Origin: UBA6019 sp035535055
Lineage (GTDB): Bacteria > Chloroflexota > Dormibacteria > Dormibacterales > Dormibacteraceae
Reading direction: 5' to 3'
Length of the DNA: 26,374 bases
NCBI GenBank assembly: GCA_035535055.1
Contig: DATLQT010000026.1
Location: 1 to 26,374, forward strand
A program made the translations under genes and the position numbers. The notes under the pieces are model-generated. The model made no database searches. It was given only the letters and a program-made list of their open reading frames with translations, and had not been told where the DNA came from. Each line of letters begins with the position of its first letter. Position 1 is the first letter of the stretch. This document shows, piece by piece, positions 15,145 to 24,634 of this stretch.

Positions 15145-15150
15145 ATTGTA
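15145..15150 (-). promoter_or_regulatory. Candidate -10 element of the vapBC-like operon
   Basis: On the - strand TACAAT (complement of 15145-15150) ends 7 nt before the ATG at 15137. Transcription would begin at the start codon. No good -35 was found. The same arrangement occurs before the gene at 1079. Confidence 0.35.
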
Positions 15151-15402
15151 CATTGCCGGGTGTGTAGCGGCTTCATGCCGCCCTCTCCTCACCACTCCGC
15201 CCAGAATGGCCACCCGGAGGCGCGACAGCCCTGTTCCTTTCCCGCCGCCGGCCGACCCGTAGGGCCCTGGCGCGAGCCAACTTCTCTTGGGCCGGGTCCG
15301 AGGACGAGTTGCTACGATACGGCACGCTCTGCGGTCGCCAAAGGCCGTTGGCCCGGGAGTGGGTTAGCAGCCTCGCCACAAGGTGGAGGGATTTCACGCT
15401 AG

Positions 15403-16301
15403 ATGGGACCTTTTCTTCAATACACGGTCATCGGGCTCACGGTGGGGTCCTTCTACGCACTTGTGGCCCTCGGCTACACGATCGTCTACGGGATCATCCG
15501 GCTGATCAACTTCGCCCAGGGTGACCTCTCCATGGTGGGCGCCTACCTCGGCTGGACCCTGCTCGTCGCCCTCGGGTTCCAGCACCTACCGCTGCCTGTC
15601 GCCATCGTCGCGGCCTTCGTCATCCCGATGCTCGGGACGGCGGTGGTGAACCTCGGGATCCTCCAATTCGCCTATAAGCCGCTCCTCAAGCGGTCGCTGC
15701 TCGCCATCCTGATCACCGCCCTCGGCATGTCCCTCTTACTGGAGAACCTGGCCGAGGTGATCTGGGGCGCCGCCATCAACGCCTACCCGCCGGACCTGCT
15801 GCCCTCGACCGGATTCGCCATCGGCCCGGTGCACGTGAGCTACGTGCAGGTGGCGCTCTTCGGCGTCAGTCTCCTGCTCATGGCCGGTCTCTACCTCTTC
15901 ATCCAGGGCACGACGATCGGCACGGCCATGCGGGCGCTGGCGGTGGACCACGACGCGGCGCGGCTCATGGGCATCAACGTCGATCAGGTGATCCGGCTCG
16001 CCTTCGTTCTGGGGGCGCTGCTGGCCGCCGCCTCCGGCGTGATGCTGGGCCTCTACTACGTCCAGATCCAGTTCACGATGGGCTTCCTGCTCGGCCTGCG
16101 CGCCTTCACGGCCGCCGTCCTGGGCGGCATCGGCAACATCCCGGGCGCCATGGCGGGCGGCATGATCATCGGCCTGCTGGAGGCCTACACGACCGGCTAC
16201 CTGTCGGGCAAATGGGAGGACGTGGTCGTGTTCGGGGTCCTGATCACCGTGCTCGTCGTCAAGCCGACGGGCCTCTTCGGCGAGCGCGTCGCGGAGCGAA
16301 T

Positions 16302-16305
<4 letters not shown>
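15403..16305 (+). CDS. livH: Branched-chain amino acid-type ABC transporter permease, LivH
   Basis: The 300-residue inner-membrane permease is hydrophobic throughout, with about eight transmembrane segments. The LivH hallmark near the N-terminus is clear: GSFYALVALGYTIVYGIIRL followed by INFAQGDLSMVGAYLG. Later segments include AMRALAVDHDAARLMGINVD (the cytoplasmic EAA-like loop that contacts the ATPase) and AFTAAVLGGIGNIPGAMAGG. GGAGGG lies about 12 nt before the ATG. The stop overlaps the GTG start of the fused LivM-LivG gene (GTGA). It begins the importer operon; the family carries amino acids, amides, urea and other small polar nitrogen compounds, so the substrate is open. Confidence 0.95.
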
Positions 16306-18208
<1,903 letters not shown>

Positions 18209-18209
<1 letters not shown>

Positions 18210-18946
18210 TGGCGCTGCTCGAGGTCTCAGACCTCCACGTCTTCTACGGGAACATCGAGGCCCTGAAGGGCATCTCGATCAAGGCCGAACCGGGCCAGAT
18301 CGTGGCCATCCTGGGCGGCAACGGCGCGGGCAAGACCACGACCCTGCGCACGATCTCCGGGCTCCTGCGCCCCCGCTCGGGGGGGATCACCTTCGACGGC
18401 CAGAACCTGGTCGGGGTACCCGCCCACGTAATCGTGAGCAAGGGCCTGAGCCAGGTCCCCGAGGGCCGGCGGATCTTCAACATCCTGAGCGTCGAGGAGA
18501 ACCTCAACCTGGGTGCCTACCTGATCCGCGCCCACCACGCCCTGATCAAAGAGCGCAAGCAGGCCGTCTTCGACCTCTTCCCCCGCCTCGAAGAGCGGCG
18601 CCGCCAGCTGGCCGGCACCCTCTCCGGGGGCGAGCAGCAGATGCTGGCGATCGGCCGGGCCGTCATGTCCGAGCCCAAGCTCCTGATGCTGGACGAGCCC
18701 TCGCTCGGGCTCTCGCCGCTGCTCGCCCGCAACGTGCTGAAGACCGTCGCCAGGATCGCCCGGCGCGGCACCGCGGTCCTGCTCGTGGAGCAGAACGCCC
18801 GCCAGGCCCTCGCCATCGCCGACTGGGCCTACGTCATCGAGACCGGCGGGATCGCGCTGGAGGGCGAGGCCCGGACGCTGGCCCAGGACGAGCGCGTGCA
18901 GAAGGCGTACCTCGGCGGCTTCGAAGAGGTCGCGACGAGCGCCTGA
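18209..18946 (+). CDS. livF: ABC transporter ATPase LivF
   Basis: The 245-residue ATPase has Walker A GGNGAGKT (residues 36-43), a LivF-typical segment SQVPEGRRIFNILSVEENL, signature LSGGEQQMLAIGRAVM, Walker B LLMLDEPSLGLSP and the LVEQN switch region. It pairs with the LivG domain of the preceding fusion to power import. Its ATG overlaps the last base of the fusion's TGA, so translation is coupled and 1:1 stoichiometry is favoured. The sequence is complete with nothing unusual. Confidence 0.96.
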
Positions 18947-18971
18947 GCCGGCGGGCGCTGGGTTTCCAACC

Positions 18972-19934
18972 ATGACCACGCAGAAGCCCCGCTACGGGCC
19001 CGCCGACTCCATGCGGACGCCGCGCTTCAGCGGCGTGCGCACCTACGCGCGCCTCCCCCACGTGACGGATGACCTGGAGAACGTGGACGCGGCGATCGTG
19101 GGCATCCCCTTCGACACCGGTGGCACCTTCCGGGTGGGGGCGCGCTTTGGTCCGGAGGCGATCCGCAGCGCCTCGGCCCTGGTGCGGCCGTACCACAGCG
19201 GGTCCTCGGTCCCGGTCTTCGAGCGCCTCTCGGTGGTCGACTACGGCGACGTCCCCGTCGTCCCCGGCTACTTCGAGGAGTCCGCGAGCCGCATCGTCGA
19301 GGGCCTCCTGCCCCTCCACCGGGCCGGGGTCGTGCCGATCGGACTGGGCGGCGACCACTCGGTGGCGCTGCCCGAGCTCCGCGCCGCCGCCGCCGCCCAC
19401 GGGCCCGTGGGACTGGTGCAACTCGACTCCCACAGCGACACCTCCGACAGCTACTTCGGCGTTCCCTACACGCACGGGACGCCCTTCTTCCACGCTGCCC
19501 GCGAGGGCCTGCTCGACCCGGCCCGCACGATCCAGGTCGGGCTGCGAGGGCCGGTCTACTCGGAGGACGACTGGGAGGTGCCCCGGCGCCTCGGCTTCGA
19601 GGTGATCCCGGCGACGGAGGCGCACGAGCTGGGCATGCGCCAGGTTGCCGAGCGGATCCTGCGGCGGGCCGGCGCCGGGCCCGTCTTCCTCTCCTTCGAC
19701 ATCGACTTCGTCGACCCGGCCTACGCCCCTGCGACCGGCACGCCCGAGATCGGCGGCTTCACCAGCTGGGAGGTCCAGGTGCTGCTGCGCCAGCTGGCGG
19801 GGCTGAGGCTGGTCGGAGCTGACGTCGTCGAGGTGATCCCGGAGTACGACGTGGCCCAGAACACCGCCATCGTGGCCTCGAGCGTCGTCTTCGAGATGCT
19901 GGCCCTGCTGGCCCGCGCCGCGGCCACGGCCTGA
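18972..19934 (+). CDS. Ureohydrolase (agmatinase/guanidinobutyrase/arginase family)
   Basis: The 320-residue product has the ureohydrolase dinuclear Mn or Ni site: His129 in GLGGDHS, Asp152, His154 and Asp156 in LDSHSDTSDSYFG, and Asp243 and Asp245 in SFDIDFVDPAYAP. The early GIPFDTG...GARFGPEAIRSAS segment and the YTHGTPFFHAAREGLLDP stretch are typical of agmatinase-like enzymes of this length. The metal motif has Ser where Ala is usual (DSHSD for DAHxD). The enzyme would release urea from a guanidino compound such as agmatine, guanidinobutyrate, guanidinopropionate or guanidine; the sequence does not decide. It follows livF by 25 bp in the same direction, suggesting that the importer carries its substrate. 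Confidence 0.92.
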   Translation: MTTQKPRYGPADSMRTPRFSGVRTYARLPHVTDDLENVDAAIVGIPFDTGGTFRVGARFGPEAIRSASALVRPYHSGSSVPVFERLSVVDYGDVPVVPGYFEESASRIVEGLLPLHRAGVVPIGLGGDHSVALPELRAAAAAHGPVGLVQLDSHSDTSDSYFGVPYTHGTPFFHAAREGLLDPARTIQVGLRGPVYSEDDWEVPRRLGFEVIPATEAHELGMRQVAERILRRAGAGPVFLSFDIDFVDPAYAPATGTPEIGGFTSWEVQVLLRQLAGLRLVGADVVEVIPEYDVAQNTAIVASSVVFEMLALLARAAATA

Positions 19935-19935
19935 G

Positions 19936-20697
19936 ATGAGCGGCGGCCGCCTGGAGGGCCGGGTGGCCATCGTCACCGGCGGTACCATGGGGATCGGAGC
20001 CGCGGTGACGCGGTCGTTCCTCGCGGAGGGGGCCTCGCTCGTGATCGTTGCCCGCCGCCCGCCGGCGCCTGAGATCCGGAAGGAGCTCGGCCCGAACCGC
20101 GTGCGCTTCCTGGAGGCGGACGTGGCCGAGGAGGCCACTGCGGCGCGGGCGGTCGACCTGGCGCAGGAGAGCTACGGCGGCCTCGACATCCTCGTGAACA
20201 ATGCCGCCCTGGACTTCGTGCGTGACATCGACGAGACCGCCACTGAGGATGCGCGGCGGGTGCTGGAGGTCAACTTCTTGGGCGCCTTCTGGATGCTGCG
20301 CCTGGCCGGCCGGGTGATGCGCGAGCGGGGCCGCGGTTCGATCGTGAACGTCGTTTCCCGCTACGCCCTGGTCGGTGGCGCCGGTATGGGCATCTACTCG
20401 GCGGCCAAGGGGGCGCTCCTGAGCCTCACCCGCTCGGCGGCGGTCGAATGGGGTCCCGCCGGGGTCCGGGTCAACGCCGTTGCCCCCGGCCTGACGGACA
20501 CCCCGCTGATCAGGACCTGGATCGCCGAGCAACCCGACCCGGAGCGCTTCAGGGCGCAGCTGACGGCCTCGCTGCCCCTGCGCAGGCTGGGCGAGGCAGA
20601 GGACGTCGCCTCCGCCGTGCTTTACCTGGCCTCCGACGAAGCCCGCCAGGTGACCGGCGCCTGCCTCTCCGTGGACGGGGGCTTCACCGCCGGCTGA
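19936..20697 (+). CDS. Short-chain dehydrogenase/reductase (SDR, classical)
   Basis: The 253-residue classical SDR has the cofactor motif TGGTMGIG at residues 14-21, NNAA at 88-91 (usual NNAG), and catalytic Ser141, Tyr154 and Lys158 in the VVSRYALVGGAG...YSAAKGA region. The C-terminal LGEAEDVASAVLYLASDEA and SVDGGFT are typical. The Arg-rich VARRPP after the second strand suggests NADP(H). It begins one base after the ureohydrolase stop, so it is the last gene of the importer operon. It would act on a hydroxy or keto intermediate of the guanidino-compound pathway; substrate unknown. Confidence 0.93.
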   Translation: MSGGRLEGRVAIVTGGTMGIGAAVTRSFLAEGASLVIVARRPPAPEIRKELGPNRVRFLEADVAEEATAARAVDLAQESYGGLDILVNNAALDFVRDIDETATEDARRVLEVNFLGAFWMLRLAGRVMRERGRGSIVNVVSRYALVGGAGMGIYSAAKGALLSLTRSAAVEWGPAGVRVNAVAPGLTDTPLIRTWIAEQPDPERFRAQLTASLPLRRLGEAEDVASAVLYLASDEARQVTGACLSVDGGFTAG

Positions 20698-20765
20698 GGG
20701 CCCAACTGGGAGGGTGGACATCGGTCGGCACCTTTCAAGTGCATGTGGGTGCGTACATAGGAAGA

Positions 20766-20798
20766 AAGGGGCCGGAAGCCTTCCGGCCTTCGCCCCTT
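20766..20798. terminator. Stem-loop between the convergent SDR and LivK genes
   Basis: Outer arms AAGGGG and CCCCTT enclose an inner arm pair CCGGAA and TTCCGG. On the - strand it is followed by TTTCTTCC, so it could serve as a second livK terminator. On the + strand it lies about 70 nt beyond the SDR stop without a T run. Confidence 0.5.
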
Positions 20799-20817
20799 AA
20801 AGCCTTCGCCGCTTAAA
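20786..20817. repeat. Tandem 16-bp direct repeat
   Basis: GCCTTCGCCCCTTAAA is followed at once by GCCTTCGCCGCTTAAA, one mismatch in 16. It sits between the two hairpins of the convergent terminator region. It probably arose by slippage; no function is evident. Confidence 0.7.
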
Positions 20818-20822
20818 AGGAA

Positions 20823-20851
20823 GAGTCGGAGGCCTCCTTGGCCTCCGACTC
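20823..20851. terminator. Strong intrinsic terminator, probably bidirectional
   Basis: A perfect 12-bp stem, GAGTCGGAGGCC paired with GGCCTCCGACTC, has a 5-nt loop. Reading the - strand it follows the livK stop by 24 nt and is followed by TTCCTTTT. On the + strand a shorter T stretch (GGGGTTTCT) follows. It therefore best serves livK and may also stop the importer operon. Confidence 0.8.
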
Positions 20852-20875
20852 AGTGGGGTTTCTAGAGAGTCCGAA

Positions 20876-22063
20876 TCAGGTCTGCTGCTTCCAGGTTCCG
20901 TTGATTCGGAGCGCGAACGGAGCGAAAGTCGGCGGGTTGCCCGTCGCCTTCACGGCGAGGAACTCCGGGGCCGGCCGGTCGCCCTTGCTGTCGAATTGCA
21001 GGGTCCCGGTGATGCCCGTGAGCGAGACCTTGTGCAGCGCGGCGTTGAGGCTCTTGGCGTCGGTCTTGCCGCCGTCGTCCTTCAGGGCCTGCGCCAGCGC
21101 CATCATGCCGTCGTACTCGTAGGACGAGTAGTCCCCCGGGGCCGTCCCGAACCGCGCCTTGTACGCGCTCGTGAAGGCGTCATTCTTGGCGTTGTGGATG
21201 AACTCTGTCGTGGGGAGGGTCGTGAGCGTGATGCCTGGGTTGTCCATCGCGTTGCCCGCGACCTTGATGACGCTCGGGTCCACGCAGGCGGAGTCGCCGT
21301 CCAGCTTGTAGCTGGGAGCCAGAGTCCCGTACTCCTTGGCGAGGAGGCCGTACTCCGGGTAGTAGCCGGTGTAGTAAAGGACGTCCGGATTGCCGGTCGC
21401 GACCTTCTCCAGAGCCGCGGAGTAGTCCTTCTCACCGGGGGTGATCGAGTCGAAGTAGGTCACCGTCATGCCCATTGACAGCGCTGTCGACTTGGCCGAG
21501 TTCGCGAGGCCGAGGGAGTAGGTGCTGTTGTCGTTCATGATCGCGATCTTCGTCGCGTGCAGGAAGGAGTGGAAGAAGTCGACCGTCGCCGGCGCCTCCT
21601 GGTCATCTCGGGAGACAATTCGGTAGACGTCGTCGTAACCCTGCTCGGTGAACTTGGGGTTGCTGGACGCGGCCGTGATGAACGGCTGGTCCCCAGCGCG
21701 ATGTAGGGTGTCGCTCTCCGGGATCGAGGCGCCCGAGCAGTAGCCGCCCACGATGGCGACGATGCCTTCGGTGAGCAGTTTCTCGGCGGCCTGCACGCCC
21801 TGCTGGGCGTCGCAGGCGTCGTCCTCAGACAGCCCCTGCAGCTTGCGACCGTTGATCCCGCCCGCGGCGTTGATGTCGTCGATCGCGAGCAGACCCGCGT
21901 TCTTGATCGCGTTGCCGGGATCGGCGTAGGGGCCCGTGAACGGCCCCGTGATCCCGACCATGATCGGAGCGCTCGAGCTGCCGCTTGGACTCGAACCGCC
22001 ACAAGCGACCACGAGAGCAGCCAGTCCAACCAAGCTGCCCAACAACAGATGCCGTCTCACCAT
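20876..22063 (-). CDS. livK: Branched-chain amino acid-type ABC transporter substrate-binding lipoprotein, LivK
   Basis: The product has 395 residues from the ATG at 22063, preceded by GGAGG at 7 nt; a TTG immediately upstream is less likely. The N-terminus is a lipoprotein signal: RR, a hydrophobic stretch, then the lipobox VVAC with Cys21 as the lipidation site, and a Gly/Ser linker. The mature domain is a type I periplasmic binding protein (Peripla_BP_6): IMVGITGPFTGPYADPG, then AIDDINAAGGINGRKL, and GIVAIVGGYCSG. It should capture the substrate for the LivH/LivM-LivG/LivF importer encoded convergently on the + strand. Separate transcription would allow excess binding protein. Ligand unknown. 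Confidence 0.94.
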   Translation of the reverse strand: MVRRHLLLGSLVGLAALVVACGGSSPSGSSSAPIMVGITGPFTGPYADPGNAIKNAGLLAIDDINAAGGINGRKLQGLSEDDACDAQQGVQAAEKLLTEGIVAIVGGYCSGASIPESDTLHRAGDQPFITAASSNPKFTEQGYDDVYRIVSRDDQEAPATVDFFHSFLHATKIAIMNDNSTYSLGLANSAKSTALSMGMTVTYFDSITPGEKDYSAALEKVATGNPDVLYYTGYYPEYGLLAKEYGTLAPSYKLDGDSACVDPSVIKVAGNAMDNPGITLTTLPTTEFIHNAKNDAFTSAYKARFGTAPGDYSSYEYDGMMALAQALKDDGGKTDAKSLNAALHKVSLTGITGTLQFDSKGDRPAPEFLAVKATGNPPTFAPFALRINGTWKQQT

Positions 22064-22432
22064 CAAATCGCCTCCAGAAGAGACCTGATCGAAAGCCCCC
22101 CTCCGCCCACCGGGCCAGGAGCTCGCCTGCCGCCCTCTTCCCGCTTTTTGCGGGGCGGGCGTGCGCCAACGACAGGCTGCTTACTCCGCCGTGGATGCAG
22201 TATCGGGTGGTGCCCCGAGCGCTGTCAAGGACGGTCACGTCCAGCAGGGTCACCGAATCCAGACCTGAGCTTGGCCACGGATTCAAGACCAGCCCGGCCA
22301 CTTATGGCGCGCAAGCTGCGTCTCGAATGGCCGCCAATGCCGAAGTGCGGATGCGGTGATCGACCGGGTGATCCGGTGTGGTGGGCGGCGTAGACGCCTG
22401 GGGAGTTGCACCCGGCCAAAGGCTGGAGCGGA
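22064..22432 (-). other. Intergenic region upstream of livK
   Basis: This 369-bp stretch holds the livK promoter and a leader of about 130 nt. In the leader, CCCGC-TTTTT-GCGGG at 22140-22154 forms a small hairpin. I looked for the conserved core sequences of guanidine riboswitches as I know them and saw none. No recognisable gene is present between 22229 and 22432. Confidence 0.5.
22199..22228 (-). promoter_or_regulatory. livK promoter, sigma70-like
   Basis: On the - strand a perfect TTGACA (complement of 22223-22228) is followed after 18 nt by GATACT (complement of 22199-22204, 4 of 6 to TATAAT). Transcription would begin near 22192, leaving a leader of about 130 nt before the livK ATG. Confidence 0.6.
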
Positions 22433-22780
22433 CTACTTCCTGTCCCAGTCGAAGGGCCAGAGCACAAAGAAGCCGACGGTCCCGGCCTTGCCACGGTAGG
22501 TGACCTTGGTCCCGTTCGGGATCAGGATCGCCTCGCCCGCCCTTGCGACGACGCTGCCGGACTTCTCTTCCACCTCCAGCTCGCCGCTCTGGACGAAGAG
22601 GACCTCGTCGTACTTGAGGGTCCAGTCCGCGAAGACCGAGTCCTCGGTGAACTTCATGTAGCCGCCGCCCAGCTGGGTCGTGCCCTGGGCCGTGATCGCC
22701 CGCGCGAGCTGCATCCCCGGGACCAGGTCCGAGTACTCGACGTCCTGTTCTGTGAGCAGCCTGGAAGCCTGTGCGGCCAT
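22433..22780 (-). CDS. EutQ-like cupin protein
   Basis: The product has 115 residues from the ATG at 22780, which is preceded by GGGAGGTAAGGAG; a longer frame to 22876 has no such site. It resembles the C-terminal cupin of ethanolamine-utilisation protein EutQ: SDLVPGMQLARAI, then KFTEDSVFADWTLKYDEVLF, and VEEKSGSVVARAGEAILIPN. The DWTL-YDEV and PNGTKVTY motifs form the barrel. It lacks the usual His-rich metal site, as EutQ does. No other Eut gene is present, so this is a stand-alone relative of unknown role. It is divergent from the PPOX gene, with 94 bp between the starts. Confidence 0.82.
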   Translation of the reverse strand: MAAQASRLLTEQDVEYSDLVPGMQLARAITAQGTTQLGGGYMKFTEDSVFADWTLKYDEVLFVQSGELEVEEKSGSVVARAGEAILIPNGTKVTYRGKAGTVGFFVLWPFDWDRK

Positions 22781-22874
22781 TCTCCTTACCTCCCTGCAAA
22801 AAGGAATCGGTTCCAGCCAAGAGGGTAAGCGGAGGCGGGCAACGGCGCGAGCAGCGAGGCGGCAGAATGGTGGC

Positions 22875-23291
22875 ATGAACCCGCGGGCCGCTGAACTCCT
22901 CCGCAGCTCTATCGTCGGGCAGCTCGGCTTCCACGGTCTGGACGGCTACCCGCACGTCCTGCCGGTCTGGTTCGACTACCGCGACGGCGAGCTGCTGATC
23001 GCGAGCCCACCCCGTGCCTACAAGGGCCGCTGCCTGGCGGCGGACCCCCATGCGGCCCTCTCCGTGTCGACGCCGGAGGCGCCTTACCTCCTCGTCAGCG
23101 TGGTTGGCGATGCCCAGGTGGAGACGCTGCCGGAGGCGTTGAGGATCCCCTTCGTCAGCGAGCAGGCACACCGCTTCCTCGGCCCCGAGGGCGGCCGCGA
23201 GTACGTCGAGCGCTGGATCAAGGGTGGCCATCCGGGGGACGGCGAGCTGATCCGGATCCGGCCCCGGAAGATCAACTTCTACGAGGTCTGA
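22875..23291 (+). CDS. PPOX-fold (pyridoxamine 5'-phosphate oxidase family) protein
   Basis: The product has 138 residues from the ATG at 22875. It shows the flavin-binding split barrel: VGQLGFHGLDGYPHVLPVWF, then ELLIASPPRAYKGRCLAADP with the Lys/Arg that contacts the cofactor phosphate, and a closing strand ELIRIRPRKINFYEV. Such small proteins bind FMN, F420 or heme. It is only distantly like the other PPOX protein at 8920-9396. It is followed after 4 bp by a ureohydrolase gene, so the two are probably co-transcribed. Role unknown. Confidence 0.82.
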   Translation: MNPRAAELLRSSIVGQLGFHGLDGYPHVLPVWFDYRDGELLIASPPRAYKGRCLAADPHAALSVSTPEAPYLLVSVVGDAQVETLPEALRIPFVSEQAHRFLGPEGGREYVERWIKGGHPGDGELIRIRPRKINFYEV

Positions 23292-23295
23292 GGGC

Positions 23296-24186
23296 GTGGC
23301 CTCCCCCCTGCGCACGTTCGACCTCTGGGGCGTGCCCTTCGACGGGGCTTCGACGCTGGGCTGGCCCGGCTCTCGCTACGCGCCCGCCAGGGTGCGGGAG
23401 GCTCTGGGCTGGATGCGGATGCGGGCCCAGGCCGGCGAGATCTACTCCAACGACACCGGCCGGTTGCACCCGTCGCCGCCCGACCTGCTGCAAGACCGCG
23501 GCGACGTGGAGGTGCTCCCGCACGACCTGATCGCCTCGCTCCAGGCCTGCAGCGACGCCGTCGCGAGAAGCGTCCATGCGGGCCGGGTGCCGGTCGTGGT
23601 CGGCGGGGATGACTCGCTGCTCTTCGCGTGCCTCCGCGGCTTCCATGAGGCCCACCGCGGCCCGATCGGCATCGTCCACTTCGACGCCCACCTGGACCTC
23701 TTGGATGAGAGCTCGCGTCAGGGCCGCTTCAGCCAGTCGAGCGGGATGCGCCGGGCGCTCGAACTGCCGCGCGTGAGCGCCCGCCACTGCATCCAGGTCG
23801 GGATCCGCAACTTCAACTTCCCCGCCTCCCGGCGCTACATCGAGGAGTCCGGGCTGGCGCAGATGCCGGCCGCGGAGTTCCAGCGCCTGGGCGTGGAGGC
23901 AGCCGGGGAGCGAATCCGGGAGCGGATCTCCGGCTGCGACCACGTCTTCTTGGCCTTCGACATCGACGTGGTCGACCCCTCCGCCGCTCCGGGCGCCGGC
24001 GCCCACGAGCCGGGCGGACTCACGAGCCGGGAGGTGTTGGACTGCATGCGCCTGCTCTCTCCCCACTGCGGCGGGCTCAGCATCGTGGAGGTGAACCCCC
24101 TCCTCGACCACCGGGACATGACTGCCACCCTGGCCGCCAACTTGGCCTTCGCGTTCTCGGTGTACGGGCAGGAGGCCGCGGGCTAG
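23296..24186 (+). CDS. Ureohydrolase-family protein with altered metal site (GGDD type)
   Basis: The 296-residue product (GTG start) has the arginase/agmatinase fold: WGVPFDGASTLGWPGSRYAP near the start, FDAHLDL with Asp130, His132 and Asp134, and FDIDVVDPSAAPGAGAHEPG with Asp222 and Asp224. The first metal ligand, normally His in GGDHS, is Asp106 in VVGGDDSLL. An Asp can bind metal, and I recall a subgroup of agmatinase-like proteins with a GGDD motif, so this is probably a functional variant with a different metal or substrate. The FSQSSGMRRALELPRV segment also differs from the agmatinase HGTPF region. It starts 4 bp after the PPOX gene. Urea-releasing activity should not be assumed. Confidence 0.85.
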   Translation: MASPLRTFDLWGVPFDGASTLGWPGSRYAPARVREALGWMRMRAQAGEIYSNDTGRLHPSPPDLLQDRGDVEVLPHDLIASLQACSDAVARSVHAGRVPVVVGGDDSLLFACLRGFHEAHRGPIGIVHFDAHLDLLDESSRQGRFSQSSGMRRALELPRVSARHCIQVGIRNFNFPASRRYIEESGLAQMPAAEFQRLGVEAAGERIRERISGCDHVFLAFDIDVVDPSAAPGAGAHEPGGLTSREVLDCMRLLSPHCGGLSIVEVNPLLDHRDMTATLAANLAFAFSVYGQEAAG

Positions 24187-24634
24187 AGGCGCGGCGATCC
24201 GCCCGCCGCATCGACAGCGCTGCCGGTGCCGATGCGCAGCGCCCAGACGGCATGTAGTCGGCATCGGTCCGGCCCTCGCCGAGCAGCAAACCCGAACATG
24301 ATCTTCGCGCATCGCCGCCACCTGGGTGTCGCGGCCGTTGGACCGCGCGTCGAGGTGGCAGGGGGCAGACATCTGCGCAGGCGGCCGATATCTGCGCCGT
24401 GAGGGGAACCTGCTCTTGGTCATCCCGAGCGGGCCACCCAAGGCGTACTCGACCGTGCTTCCTCAAAGCCGGCCAGGCGCCGGACCATCTCCCGCCCGCA
24501 GCCGCTCTCTACCTTCGGGGGCACGGTGCGGGTGGAGATAGCCGAACGCGCTGCTCCGGCCGACCGCCCTCCAGCCCAGTCGCGGGTCGGCCTCAGCTTC
24601 GCGCCGCACACTGTTTCAGGCCGAGTACCGCACC
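24187..24634. other. Intergenic region without recognisable gene
   Basis: This 448-bp stretch lies between convergent genes. A GC-rich hairpin (GCGGCG and CGCCGC, 24191-24209) follows the ureohydrolase stop and may end its transcript. Open frames here have Arg/Pro/Ser-rich products with no family resemblance I can see. A decayed gene is possible but not shown. Confidence 0.45.

Noticed and set aside
18834..20138. 434-codon - strand open frame opposite the ureohydrolase and SDR
   Set aside because: It spans parts of three genes with good motifs on the + strand. No motif or start signal of its own was found.
22067..22198. Guanidine or other riboswitch in the livK leader
   Set aside because: The 130-nt leader is long enough and the context is suggestive, but none of the guanidine-class core sequences I know could be matched; only a simple 5-bp hairpin is seen.
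22303..22393. Short + strand peptide MARKLRLEWPPMPKCGCG... upstream of livK
   Set aside because: It is about 30 residues with no ribosome site and overlaps only the livK upstream region. The Cys pattern is too short to support a gene.
24187..24634. Possible transposase or other mobile-element remnant
   Set aside because: I looked for transposase motifs and terminal repeats in this spacer on both strands and found none.
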